DNA of 64,000 bases from a virus. Within the stretch, counting starts at the first letter, position 1; each line of letters starts with the position of its first letter. The position numbers and the translations under genes were made by a program. This document shows positions 6,096-12,372 of this stretch, one piece after another. Location of the stretch: positions 1 through 64,000 of the IMG/VR virus record IMGVR_UViG_3300020160_001176, one strand, 5' to 3'. The notes under the pieces are model-generated. The model ran no database searches, had not been told where the DNA came from, and worked only from the letters and a program-made list of their open reading frames with translations.

Positions 6096-6253
6096 TACTT
6101 TTTACCAACTATTCTTTTTAATTTAGAAAATATTTTTGAGAAAAATAATTCAATCTTTCTTTCTGACATGAACTCTTTAGATTCCCCGTGAGTATAGAAT
6201 CTACTCTGATACCTAGGATTCTTAGATGCTTGTGAAAAATGATCCCTTGCCAT
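6095..6253 (-). CDS. 52-residue basic small protein
   Basis: This ATG frame lies between an extended -10 promoter and the oxygenase-CDGSH gene, whose ATG overlaps its stop (TAATG). The product (MARDHFSQASKNPRYQ...) is rich in Lys and Arg and ends in an amphipathic helix at about residues 31-52 (FFSKIFSKLKRIVGKK), so it may bind membranes or nucleic acid. It probably shares a transcript with the downstream oxygenase and sulfotransferase. No family recognised. Confidence 0.55.
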   Translation of the reverse strand: MARDHFSQASKNPRYQSRFYTHGESKEFMSERKIELFFSKIFSKLKRIVGKK

Positions 6254-6262
6254 ATTAATATT

Positions 6263-6271
6263 ATTATACCA
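6263..6271 (-). promoter_or_regulatory. Extended -10 promoter on the minus strand
   Basis: On the minus strand TGG-TATAAT ends 9 nt before the ATG at 6253, leaving a leader of only a few nucleotides. It lies just after the intrinsic terminator of the upstream minus-strand operon, so it starts a separate unit (52-residue gene, oxygenase-CDGSH, sulfotransferase). Confidence 0.55.
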
Positions 6272-6281
6272 CCAGACACGT

Positions 6282-6316
6282 AAAAACCCCCTATGGAGGC
6301 GGATCCAAAAGGGGGC
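6282..6316 (-). terminator. Intrinsic terminator of the endolysin operon
   Basis: On the minus strand CCCCCT and AGGGGG form a stem around an inner TGGA/TCCA pair, followed by TTTTT. It ends the minus-strand transcript that includes the endolysin and the small genes down to 6377. Confidence 0.75.
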
Positions 6317-6376
6317 TTTACCATTGGGAGACGAGTCTCAACCAACACTTTATTATAAGTTAATAAAGATTCAATG

Positions 6377-6565
6377 TCAAGGAATAATTACGCCTTTTTC
6401 AACAAGTGTGTCATACATGTTGTTCATCTGCCATTGCAAAAATGGCTGGTTCTTAATAATCTGCTGTTCAACATCTGCAATATCTGCACCGCTGGACACA
6501 CCAGCAAATCTTGTATCGTTATTTAATTTTTCAAGCATTAAAAGTACTACTTTTTCTTTTTCCAT
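6377..6565 (-). CDS. 62-residue hypothetical protein
   Basis: GAGGAAG precedes the ATG, which starts 1 nt after the upstream stop. The product (MEKEKVVLLMLEKLNND...) looks mostly helical, with hydrophobic positions at regular spacing. It and the preceding 70-residue protein have similar size and composition (NxMYDTL here, HRIYDLL there), so they may interact. No known family. The gene is the last before the terminator at 6282-6316. Confidence 0.55.
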   Translation of the reverse strand: MEKEKVVLLMLEKLNNDTRFAGVSSGADIADVEQQIIKNQPFLQWQMNNMYDTLVEKGVIIP

Positions 6566-6566
6566 T

Positions 6567-6779
6567 TTATTCTTCCTCGTTTGGTCTAAATGATGGGGCT
6601 GGTCCTAGTAGATAGCCCTTATTATGATATTCTACCATTTTTTGCGTGTCTTCTCCACCAACAATTTTATTGGACATCAGAGTTAGCAAATCGTATATCC
6701 TATGTAACATTATATAATTTACCATAGGAAGGTTATCCTCTAAATCAGAGGTATTTATTTCATTCAGGTCTTCCTGCAT
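6567..6779 (-). CDS. 70-residue hypothetical protein
   Basis: Helical N-terminal half with LPMVNYIMLHRIYDLLTLM (residues 17-35) and a Pro/Glu-rich end. The start overlaps the 3' end of the 36-residue gene by 20 nt; GAGAGG lies about 12 nt upstream. The pattern is similar to small phage proteins that form helical hairpins. Function unknown. Confidence 0.55.
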   Translation of the reverse strand: MQEDLNEINTSDLEDNLPMVNYIMLHRIYDLLTLMSNKIVGGEDTQKMVEYHNKGYLLGPAPSFRPNEEE

Positions 6780-6870
6780 CTAACCAAAAAGCCTCTCTAC
6801 CCATTGCATCGGTTACCCGCATTGGGGCCGATTCGTTTTCTAAATTACAAATACAATTTTCTTTACACAT
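6760..6870 (-). CDS. 36-residue Cys-containing small protein
   Basis: This short ATG frame overlaps the upstream gene by 8 nt and the downstream gene by 20 nt. The N-terminus MCKENCICNLE has three cysteines in eight residues, a possible metal-binding patch. Without it the operon would have a gap of about 80 nt. No ideal ribosome-binding site is seen (GAGG lies 15 nt upstream), so translation may be coupled. Moderately likely to be real. Confidence 0.4.
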   Translation of the reverse strand: MCKENCICNLENESAPMRVTDAMGREAFWLDAGRPE

Positions 6871-7078
6871 TTTTATGTTTATTTACCTCATCAACTATCT
6901 TCTGATAGCTTGCTGCTCCTAGAGACTTTTTATAATCGCACTCTAAGCAATATAAGTATACCTCATCTAAAAGGTTTTGGTTAGAAAAAAGAAGGGATTG
7001 GTCTACTGGGCATAAAAGCTTTTCAACCAATCCTTCTTCTGACATGGAGATGTAGGCTGATACATATTGTACCCTCAT
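6863..7078 (-). CDS. 71-residue probable zinc-ribbon protein
   Basis: AAAGGAG lies 5-6 nt from the ATG. One half-site is LLCPVD (C23) and the other YCLECDYK (C44, C47), so three Cys plus an Asp or other residue could bind zinc as in a degenerate zinc ribbon. The rest is helical. It follows the endolysin with a 10-nt gap and is probably in the same operon. Role unknown. Confidence 0.55.
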   Translation of the reverse strand: MRVQYVSAYISMSEEGLVEKLLCPVDQSLLFSNQNLLDEVYLYCLECDYKKSLGAASYQKIVDEVNKHKNV

Positions 7079-7088
7079 CCCATCTCCT

Positions 7089-7631
7089 TTACTTTGTCGG
7101 AAATTTTAATAAAAATTCCTTAGCTCTCGGGGTCATACCCTTCCAGCTTGACCAATCAATACCGCCATTAGTCATATAGTACGTTATCTCTGCGTTTGTT
7201 ACTGGGTCGAATAACTCTTTGTTACTCTGTAGATCAAATTTCTCAAGTCTTGCAGGACCAAGATCTCCGATCATATTTATTTGAAATAGTCCGTAAGAAC
7301 TATCCCCTGTATTCTTATTCCCGTTATATGCAAGCGGTCTTCCATTAGATTCACGCTTTGCTATGGACCAAGCTTTTTTAAGGCCTACTCCTTCGAATCC
7401 TACAGTCTCAAGTAATACTTTTAACTTTTCGTCTGTAAGCATTTCAGATGGCTTGTAAATTGCTTTACTAAAACTATCTAAAACTTCTTGCTTTAATTGG
7501 GCTTCAGTTTTCACTAAAGGTTCTACTACAGTTAAAGCGTTTGCTGAGCTACCAAACAAAAATAACATTGTTACTGCTATTATCGTCCAGTCACGAACCA
7601 AATCGCTAAACTGTTGCTTTATATTCTCCAT
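7089..7631 (-). CDS. Secreted lysozyme/transglycosylase-like endolysin
   Basis: Predicted peptidoglycan-cleaving enzyme of the lytic transglycosylase (goose-lysozyme-like) fold. The catalytic Glu lies in AKRESNGRP, and the motif SSYGLFQINM follows about 20 residues later, as in SLT enzymes. The N-terminus has a Sec-type signal or signal-anchor (WTIIAVTMLFLFGSSANA) with an ANA cleavage site, so export may not need a holin. An upstream in-frame ATG at 7637 lies only 2 nt after AGGAGG; the ATG at 7631 has the correct 8-nt spacing and is preferred. It is first in its minus-strand operon and divergent from the reductase gene. Confidence 0.75.
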   Translation of the reverse strand: MENIKQQFSDLVRDWTIIAVTMLFLFGSSANALTVVEPLVKTEAQLKQEVLDSFSKAIYKPSEMLTDEKLKVLLETVGFEGVGLKKAWSIAKRESNGRPLAYNGNKNTGDSSYGLFQINMIGDLGPARLEKFDLQSNKELFDPVTNAEITYYMTNGGIDWSSWKGMTPRAKEFLLKFPTK

Positions 7632-7664
7632 TGGCATTTCCTCCTATAGAGATAACGAACTCTA

Positions 7665-7694
7665 AGAATAGCATTGATTATAAACAACTGTCAA
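7665..7694 (-). promoter_or_regulatory. Endolysin operon promoter
   Basis: On the minus strand TTGACA (7694-7689), an 18-nt spacer and TATTCT (7670-7665). An inverted repeat GTCAA-GTTAG-TTGAC (7690-7704) overlaps the -35 box and could bind a regulator. Confidence 0.6.
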
Positions 7695-7772
7695 GTTAGT
7701 TGACCAAAACTCTATCTCATATATTGATACTTGTAAAAGTATTTTTCACCCCTAGACCATTAAATAAAAGTT

Positions 7773-7781
7773 TGATACACT
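7773..7781 (+). promoter_or_regulatory. Extended -10 promoter for the reductase gene
   Basis: TGATACACT lies about 50 nt upstream of the ATG at 7834; the leader carries GGCGGAGAAAAGG. A second TATAAT only 2 nt before the ATG is too close to act as a -10 box for this start. Confidence 0.4.
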
Positions 7782-7833
7782 AGGACTTCATTCAAAATTA
7801 GTACCGCAAGGCGGAGAAAAGGTCGTATAATAA

Positions 7834-9768
7834 ATGTCACAAACTATTGAAAATCCTTATGAAAACTTTATTGCTTTATCTAGATATGCAAAATGGGTAG
7901 AAGCAGAAGGTCGTAGAGAAACATGGGGAGAGACAGTAGACAGATATTTTTCATTTATGACTAATCATTTAAAGACAAACCATAATTATATTCCAAATGA
8001 AAAGCTAGTTGCGGAATTAAAAGAGTTTGTTTTTGAACGAAATGTAATGCCCTCTATGCGTTCTGTAATGACTTCAGGGGCTGCACTAGAAAGAGATAAT
8101 GTTGCTGGATACAACTGTGCATTCCTACCAGTTGATTCCCCACGTTCTTTTGATGAAACGATGTATGTTCTTATGTGTGGAACAGGAGTTGGTTTTTCTG
8201 TTGAATACAAGTATATTAATAAACTTCCCGCCGTCCCAGAAAAACTTGAAAAGTCTGATACAGTTATTGTAGTTGAAGATTCAAAACAAGGTTGGGCAAA
8301 AGCATATCGTGAACTGCTTGCTTTACTCTGGACAGGACATATCCCAGCAATTGATGTCTCCAAAGTTCGCCCAGCAGGAGCAAGGCTAAAAACAATGGGT
8401 GGAAGATCTTCTGGACCTCAACCACTTATTAATCTATTTGATTTTACAATTGCAAAATTTAAAAATGCAACAGGAAGAAACCTTAAGCCGATAGAGTGCC
8501 ATGACATTATGTGTAAGATTGGCGAAGTTGTTGTTGTCGGTGGAGTTAGACGCTCTGCAATGATCTCGCTATCTAATATTAATGATATTGAAATGGCACA
8601 AGCTAAATCAGGAAATTGGTGGGAGCAAAGCCCACAACGTGCACTTTCAAACAACTCTGTTGCATACTCACGCAAGCCAGAGATGGAGCAATTTATTGCA
8701 GAATGGAAATCTCTTTATGATTCAAAGTCTGGAGAACGAGGTATATACAATGTGGCCGCAGCTCAAGCCCAAGCAGCCAAGTACGGTAAAAGAGATCCAG
8801 ATATACACTACGGAACTAACCCTTGCTCAGAAATTATTTTACGTCCTTATCAGTTTTGTAACCTTTCAGAAGTCGTATTACGTGAAAATGATACAAAGAA
8901 AGATATTCAACGCAAAGTTGAGCTTGCTACAATTCTTGGAACTTGGCAATCAACGCTAACAGACTTTAGGTATCTTCGTAAAATTTGGAAAGATAATACA
9001 GAGGAAGAAAGACTTCTTGGAGTATCATTGACTGGACAATTTGGCCATAAGTTTATGTCTGGTAAAGAAGATCTTGTAATGCTTGAGTCGTTTTTAATGA
9101 CAATGCGTGAGAGAGCGAGAGAGGTTAATAAAGAAGAGGCTGGGAAAATTGGGATTCCTGAGTCTGCCGCCATTACTTGCGTAAAGCCTTCTGGAACAGT
9201 ATCTCAATTGGTCGGGGTATCTTCAGGAATGCATCCATGGCATTCACCGTATTACATTCGTACAGTTCGTGGCTCAAAGGGAGATCCTATCTCTACATTT
9301 TTGAAAGAAGTCGGAATTCCCGTAGAAGACGATGTAATGAAGCCAAACGATACATACGTATTCTCATTTCCAGTAAAAGCACCAGAAGGAGCAATTGTAA
9401 GAAATGATCTTACAGCAATTGACCATTTAAACATTTGGTTAGTGTACCAACGTGCTTGGTGTGAACATAAGCCATCAATTACTGTTTCCGTAAAAGAAGA
9501 TGAGTGGATGGAAGTAGGAGCCTGGGTTTATAAGAATTTTGATGAAGTTTCTGGAATTTCTTTCCTTCCTCATTCAGAACATACATACAAGCAGGCGCCA
9601 TACCAGGAAGTTTCTGAAGAAGAGTATGATGCTCTTGTTGAAAAAATGCCCAAAAATATTCGTTGGGAAGACCTATCTTTTTATGAAACAGAAGATGGAA
9701 CATCACCCTCTGCCACCCTTGCCTGTAGCTCTGACGGCAATTGCGAACTTGTAGATATTTCAGCATAG
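7834..9768 (+). CDS. nrdJ: Class II (adenosylcobalamin-dependent) ribonucleotide reductase
   Basis: Makes deoxyribonucleotides for phage DNA synthesis. It resembles monomeric B12-dependent ribonucleoside-triphosphate reductases. C95 in AGYNCAF and C342 in FCNLSE are candidate redox-pair cysteines; N329-P-C331-S-E333 holds the thiyl-radical Cys with the catalytic Asn and Glu; the C-terminal ACSSDGNCEL (C631, C637) is the mobile reductant pair. At 644 residues it is shorter than bacterial RTPRs (about 740). No small subunit or activase is nearby, which supports class II. Arg codons are mostly CGT, unlike the fibre genes. The cobalamin would have to come from the host. Confidence 0.85.
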   Translation: MSQTIENPYENFIALSRYAKWVEAEGRRETWGETVDRYFSFMTNHLKTNHNYIPNEKLVAELKEFVFERNVMPSMRSVMTSGAALERDNVAGYNCAFLPVDSPRSFDETMYVLMCGTGVGFSVEYKYINKLPAVPEKLEKSDTVIVVEDSKQGWAKAYRELLALLWTGHIPAIDVSKVRPAGARLKTMGGRSSGPQPLINLFDFTIAKFKNATGRNLKPIECHDIMCKIGEVVVVGGVRRSAMISLSNINDIEMAQAKSGNWWEQSPQRALSNNSVAYSRKPEMEQFIAEWKSLYDSKSGERGIYNVAAAQAQAAKYGKRDPDIHYGTNPCSEIILRPYQFCNLSEVVLRENDTKKDIQRKVELATILGTWQSTLTDFRYLRKIWKDNTEEERLLGVSLTGQFGHKFMSGKEDLVMLESFLMTMRERAREVNKEEAGKIGIPESAAITCVKPSGTVSQLVGVSSGMHPWHSPYYIRTVRGSKGDPISTFLKEVGIPVEDDVMKPNDTYVFSFPVKAPEGAIVRNDLTAIDHLNIWLVYQRAWCEHKPSITVSVKEDEWMEVGAWVYKNFDEVSGISFLPHSEHTYKQAPYQEVSEEEYDALVEKMPKNIRWEDLSFYETEDGTSPSATLACSSDGNCELVDISA

Positions 9769-9777
9769 TGGTAGAAT
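9749..9777 (+). promoter_or_regulatory. Promoter for the holin-like gene
   Basis: TTGTAG, a 17-nt spacer and TAGAAT with an extended TGG, overlapping the reductase stop. Confidence 0.45.
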
Positions 9778-9784
9778 TATAGTA

Positions 9785-9821
9785 TTCGGCCACAGCCGAA
9801 AATTCCAGGGGCAAATTGCCC
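9785..9821 (+). promoter_or_regulatory. Two-hairpin leader before the holin-like gene
   Basis: TTCGGC-CACA-GCCGAA (9785-9800) is followed by GGGCAA-A-TTGCCC (9809-9821), then the ribosome-binding site AAGGAG. Neither hairpin has a T-run, so they are more likely RNA-stabilising or translational elements than terminators. Confidence 0.45.
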
Positions 9822-9837
9822 AAAAGGAGAAAATAAA

Positions 9838-10077
9838 ATGGCTAAATTTGCAAAAGCAGATTTAAACAAAGATGGAAAGGTCAGTATGCAAGAACAGATC
9901 CTAGCAGCACTAGCAAGCTACGGAAGAGCATTTCTTTCAGCAGCACTAGCTTTATACATGACAGGTAATACAAATCCTAGAGATTTACTACTTGGCGGAG
10001 TGGCAGCAGTAGCACCCGTGATTTTAAAGGCATTAAATCCAAATGATAAGAATTTTGGATTTACCAACAAAGCCTAA
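9838..10077 (+). CDS. Holin-like membrane protein with EF-hand loop (79 aa)
   Basis: Residues 8-19 (DLNKDGKVSMQE) match a canonical 12-residue EF-hand calcium loop, with ligands D8, N10, D12, S16 and E19. Two hydrophobic segments follow (about 30-43 and 50-66), giving a two-span membrane protein of holin size. The nearby endolysin supports a lysis role, though that gene is on the other strand and has its own export signal. It has its own promoter, hairpin leader and terminator. A non-lysis role is possible. Confidence 0.5.
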   Translation: MAKFAKADLNKDGKVSMQEQILAALASYGRAFLSAALALYMTGNTNPRDLLLGGVAAVAPVILKALNPNDKNFGFTNKA

Positions 10078-10096
10078 GTTATAGTTGATTAGGAAC

Positions 10097-10130
10097 GCCT
10101 TTATGCTAAAATTGGCATAAGGGCTTTTCT
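10097..10130 (+). terminator. Intrinsic terminator after the holin-like gene
   Basis: GCCTTTATGC and GCATAAGGGC form a 10-bp stem (one G-U pair) with an 8-nt loop, followed by TTTTCT. Confidence 0.8.
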
Positions 10131-10145
10131 AATTTAGGGGTAAAT

Positions 10146-10490
10146 GTGGCAGCGCAAAAGAATTTTGAAGTTGATCAAAATACAACGTTTACGTTCGAGG
10201 TCCAGTACCTAGACGAAGATCAGACACCTATTCAACTTCATAATCACACAGCAAAACTTCAAGTTAGAGATACTCAAGGCGGTAAAAAGCTAGCGTTTAC
10301 TTTAACAGAGCAAGATGGTTTAACAATAAGCCCAGTAGAAGGAAAAATACAAATTTCTATATCTCCAGATAGAACAAACAAAATGTTTTTCCCAAAATCC
10401 GCATACGACCTAGTATTAGTTGATCCAAGTGTAAACAAGACCAGGCTCCTAGAGGGATATATGACATTGAATAGATCGGTAACAGTGTAA
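10146..10490 (+). CDS. Baseplate/fibre beta-sandwich protein (BppU-N-like, 114 aa)
   Basis: GTG start after AGGGG; the ATG two bases earlier is out of frame. The sequence (FEVDQNTTFTFEVQYLDEDQ ... HTAKLQVRD) has the pattern of the immunoglobulin-like N-terminal domain of siphovirus upper-baseplate and fibre proteins. It opens the long adhesin region and overlaps the next start by 1 nt. Probably a small structural or adaptor protein of the tail tip. Confidence 0.5.
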   Translation: MAAQKNFEVDQNTTFTFEVQYLDEDQTPIQLHNHTAKLQVRDTQGGKKLAFTLTEQDGLTISPVEGKIQISISPDRTNKMFFPKSAYDLVLVDPSVNKTRLLEGYMTLNRSVTV

Positions 10491-10924
10491 TGGCAACAAA
10501 ATTAATAGTTACAGAAAATAACCCACTTGTAGTAGTTAGGTCTACTGGAGCGCCTGGAAGAACAATAATAAGTGGAGGCGGAAATCCAGATGCTACGCTT
10601 GGAGTCCCAGGAGACTTTTATTTTGATACAAACACAACAAGGTTTTGGGGCCCAAAGGCTTCAACAAATACTTGGAATATAAACAATAGCTTTATCTTGG
10701 ATAAACAAATTTCTTTGACATATCCATGGGAAATGGCACAAATAACTGGGCCAGTCTCTGGAGTCTATTCAGTTCAGATAAATCATAACCTTGGGTTCCA
10801 CCCAAACGTAACCGTCAAATCTAGCGCTGGGGACATCCTAGAAACTGGAATAGACTATAATAGTATTAATCAAATAACACTGACAATGGCGCAACCGTTC
10901 TCAGGGACAGCATATCTGTCATAA
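10490..10924 (+). CDS. Small tail-fibre protein (144 aa)
   Basis: Gly/Thr/Asn-rich beta protein. Residues around 37-60 (GVPGDFYFDTNTTRFWGPKA) match the short GDxYFDTxTxxxW module at fibre N-termini, also present in the next two genes. The C-terminal half (HNLGFHPNVTVKSSAGD) resembles a fibre head domain with HNLG-type turns. ATG overlaps the previous stop (TAATG). Probably attached to the tail tip; receptor unknown. Confidence 0.55.
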   Translation: MATKLIVTENNPLVVVRSTGAPGRTIISGGGNPDATLGVPGDFYFDTNTTRFWGPKASTNTWNINNSFILDKQISLTYPWEMAQITGPVSGVYSVQINHNLGFHPNVTVKSSAGDILETGIDYNSINQITLTMAQPFSGTAYLS

Positions 10925-10936
10925 GGGAGAAAAAAA

Positions 10937-11908
10937 ATGGCAAAAAAGTTTTTAGTTAGTATTGATCTCAACAAGAATGAGTTACTCAATGCTAGAATTC
11001 AGAATTTAGGGTCAGCCCCTTCATCACCAGTTGCAGGTCAGATTTATTTTGATACAGGCACACATGTACTATACTTCTACAATGGAACAGAGTGGACACC
11101 AACCTCTGGCTCACAAGAAGTAATTCAAGATTTAATTGGCTCTACAGTTGTTGGCGGAACAGGATTAACAGCAACATATAGCGATGCAGCAGGAACACAT
11201 ACAATAAAATTAAATGATACCGCAGTAACAGCTGGAACATATGGCTCAATTACAAAGGTACCAACATTTACAGTTGATCAGCAAGGTAGATTAACTGGAG
11301 CAAGCGAAGCAAATCTAGTTATACCGCTAGACACACAAACAACAGGTGACTATGTAGCAACAATTGTTGGAACAGCAAATGAAGTTACAGTTTCACCAAA
11401 TAGCGGACACAATGCAGCTGTAACAATTGGCTTGCCAGACAATGTAGAGATTACTGGTAACTTGCAAGTTGGCGGAAACTTAAATGTAATTGGAACAGTT
11501 AACTCTGTAAATACAACACAGATTAACATTGAAGATAATAAGGTAAAGCTTAATAGTAATTTTGCTGGAACCCCAACTACAGATGCTGGAGTTACAGTTG
11601 AGCGTGGATTAGAAACAGATGTAGAAATCCTATGGAATGAAACATCTGATACATGGACATTAACAAATAATGGAACAGCATATCACGCAATTGCTAGAAA
11701 ATATGCAGAAACTCTAGGAGCATCTGCTACATCATATACAATAACACATAATTTAGGAACTTCAGACGTGACTGTTCAGATTTTTGAAGCAGCATCTCCA
11801 TTTGCACAAGTTGAGGCAGATGTAAAAAGAACAAGCTTAAACGTCGTTACAGTAGATTTTGCAATTGCACCAGCAGCTGGAGAATATAAAGTAGTAGTTG
11901 TAGGTTAA
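10937..11908 (+). CDS. Tail-fibre protein (323 aa)
   Basis: Strong ribosome-binding site (AAGGGAG). N-terminus MAKKFLVSIDLNKNELLNARIQNL with the GQIYFDTGTHVLYFYNG module, then beta-rich repeats typical of trimeric fibres. The C-terminal domain (ATSYTITHNLGTSDVTVQIFEA) is related to that of the preceding gene. Probably a receptor-binding or fibre-shaft protein of the tail tip. Confidence 0.6.
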   Translation: MAKKFLVSIDLNKNELLNARIQNLGSAPSSPVAGQIYFDTGTHVLYFYNGTEWTPTSGSQEVIQDLIGSTVVGGTGLTATYSDAAGTHTIKLNDTAVTAGTYGSITKVPTFTVDQQGRLTGASEANLVIPLDTQTTGDYVATIVGTANEVTVSPNSGHNAAVTIGLPDNVEITGNLQVGGNLNVIGTVNSVNTTQINIEDNKVKLNSNFAGTPTTDAGVTVERGLETDVEILWNETSDTWTLTNNGTAYHAIARKYAETLGASATSYTITHNLGTSDVTVQIFEAASPFAQVEADVKRTSLNVVTVDFAIAPAAGEYKVVVVG

Positions 11909-11912
11909 TAGT

Positions 11913-12371
11913 ATGTCAAGACAGATGAAGGTTGCCCTTAATCTTCTTACCTCTATGGAGAACCCAGATGTAGCCACAGTCGGAGACATTTATTTCAATA
12001 TAGTAACTAAAAACTTAAGAATATACAACGGATTAGTTTGGGTTGAATTAACCCCACCAAGCACTGACCCAACTCCATTCTATATGCACACACACACGTT
12101 TGATGGAGATGTACATACAATTGATGTACAAAACAAGATTACATTTAAAGAAACAAACGTTCAAGACACACCAGGAGTTACTCTGCCTATCATAGTTGGC
12201 TATGATGGTCAAAATGCTTCATCTCTAAATGATGGCGGATCTATAACAGACCAAACATTACTTGATGGCGGAAACGTTGAAGGACAAATACAGCAAGCAG
12301 AAGATCAAATTCTAGAGGGAGGTAACTCTGCAGACATCGATGGTATAATTGTTGATGCAGGGGGTTCATAA
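11913..12371 (+). CDS. Short fibre-associated protein (152 aa)
   Basis: The N-terminal MSRQMKVALNLLTSMENPDVATVGDIYFNIVTKNLRIYNG parallels that of the preceding fibre, so the two share an attachment domain. The His/Asp-rich middle (MHTHTFDGDVHTID) could bind metal, as in some fibre needles. The end is Gly/Asp-rich. The next gene starts 2 nt after its stop. Probably a small fibre or connector. Confidence 0.5.
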   Translation: MSRQMKVALNLLTSMENPDVATVGDIYFNIVTKNLRIYNGLVWVELTPPSTDPTPFYMHTHTFDGDVHTIDVQNKITFKETNVQDTPGVTLPIIVGYDGQNASSLNDGGSITDQTLLDGGNVEGQIQQAEDQILEGGNSADIDGIIVDAGGS

Positions 12372-12372
12372 A

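Noticed and set aside
6282-6316. tRNA-like fold on the minus strand
   Set aside because: There is no T-loop or anticodon arm; the pairing is explained by a terminator with a T-run.
6118-6348. 76-codon minus-strand open frame
   Set aside because: It reads through the intrinsic terminator and the promoter. The correct gene in this stretch is the shorter frame ending at 6095.
7820-7833. Leaderless start for the reductase gene from TATAAT at 7826
   Set aside because: The box is only 2 nt from the ATG, too close for transcription to begin at the start codon, and a ribosome-binding site is present.
12349-12372. Upstream start for the 737-residue fibre
   Set aside because: The added residues do not match the fibre N-terminal domain and overlap the previous gene; the ATG at 12373 has its own ribosome-binding site.
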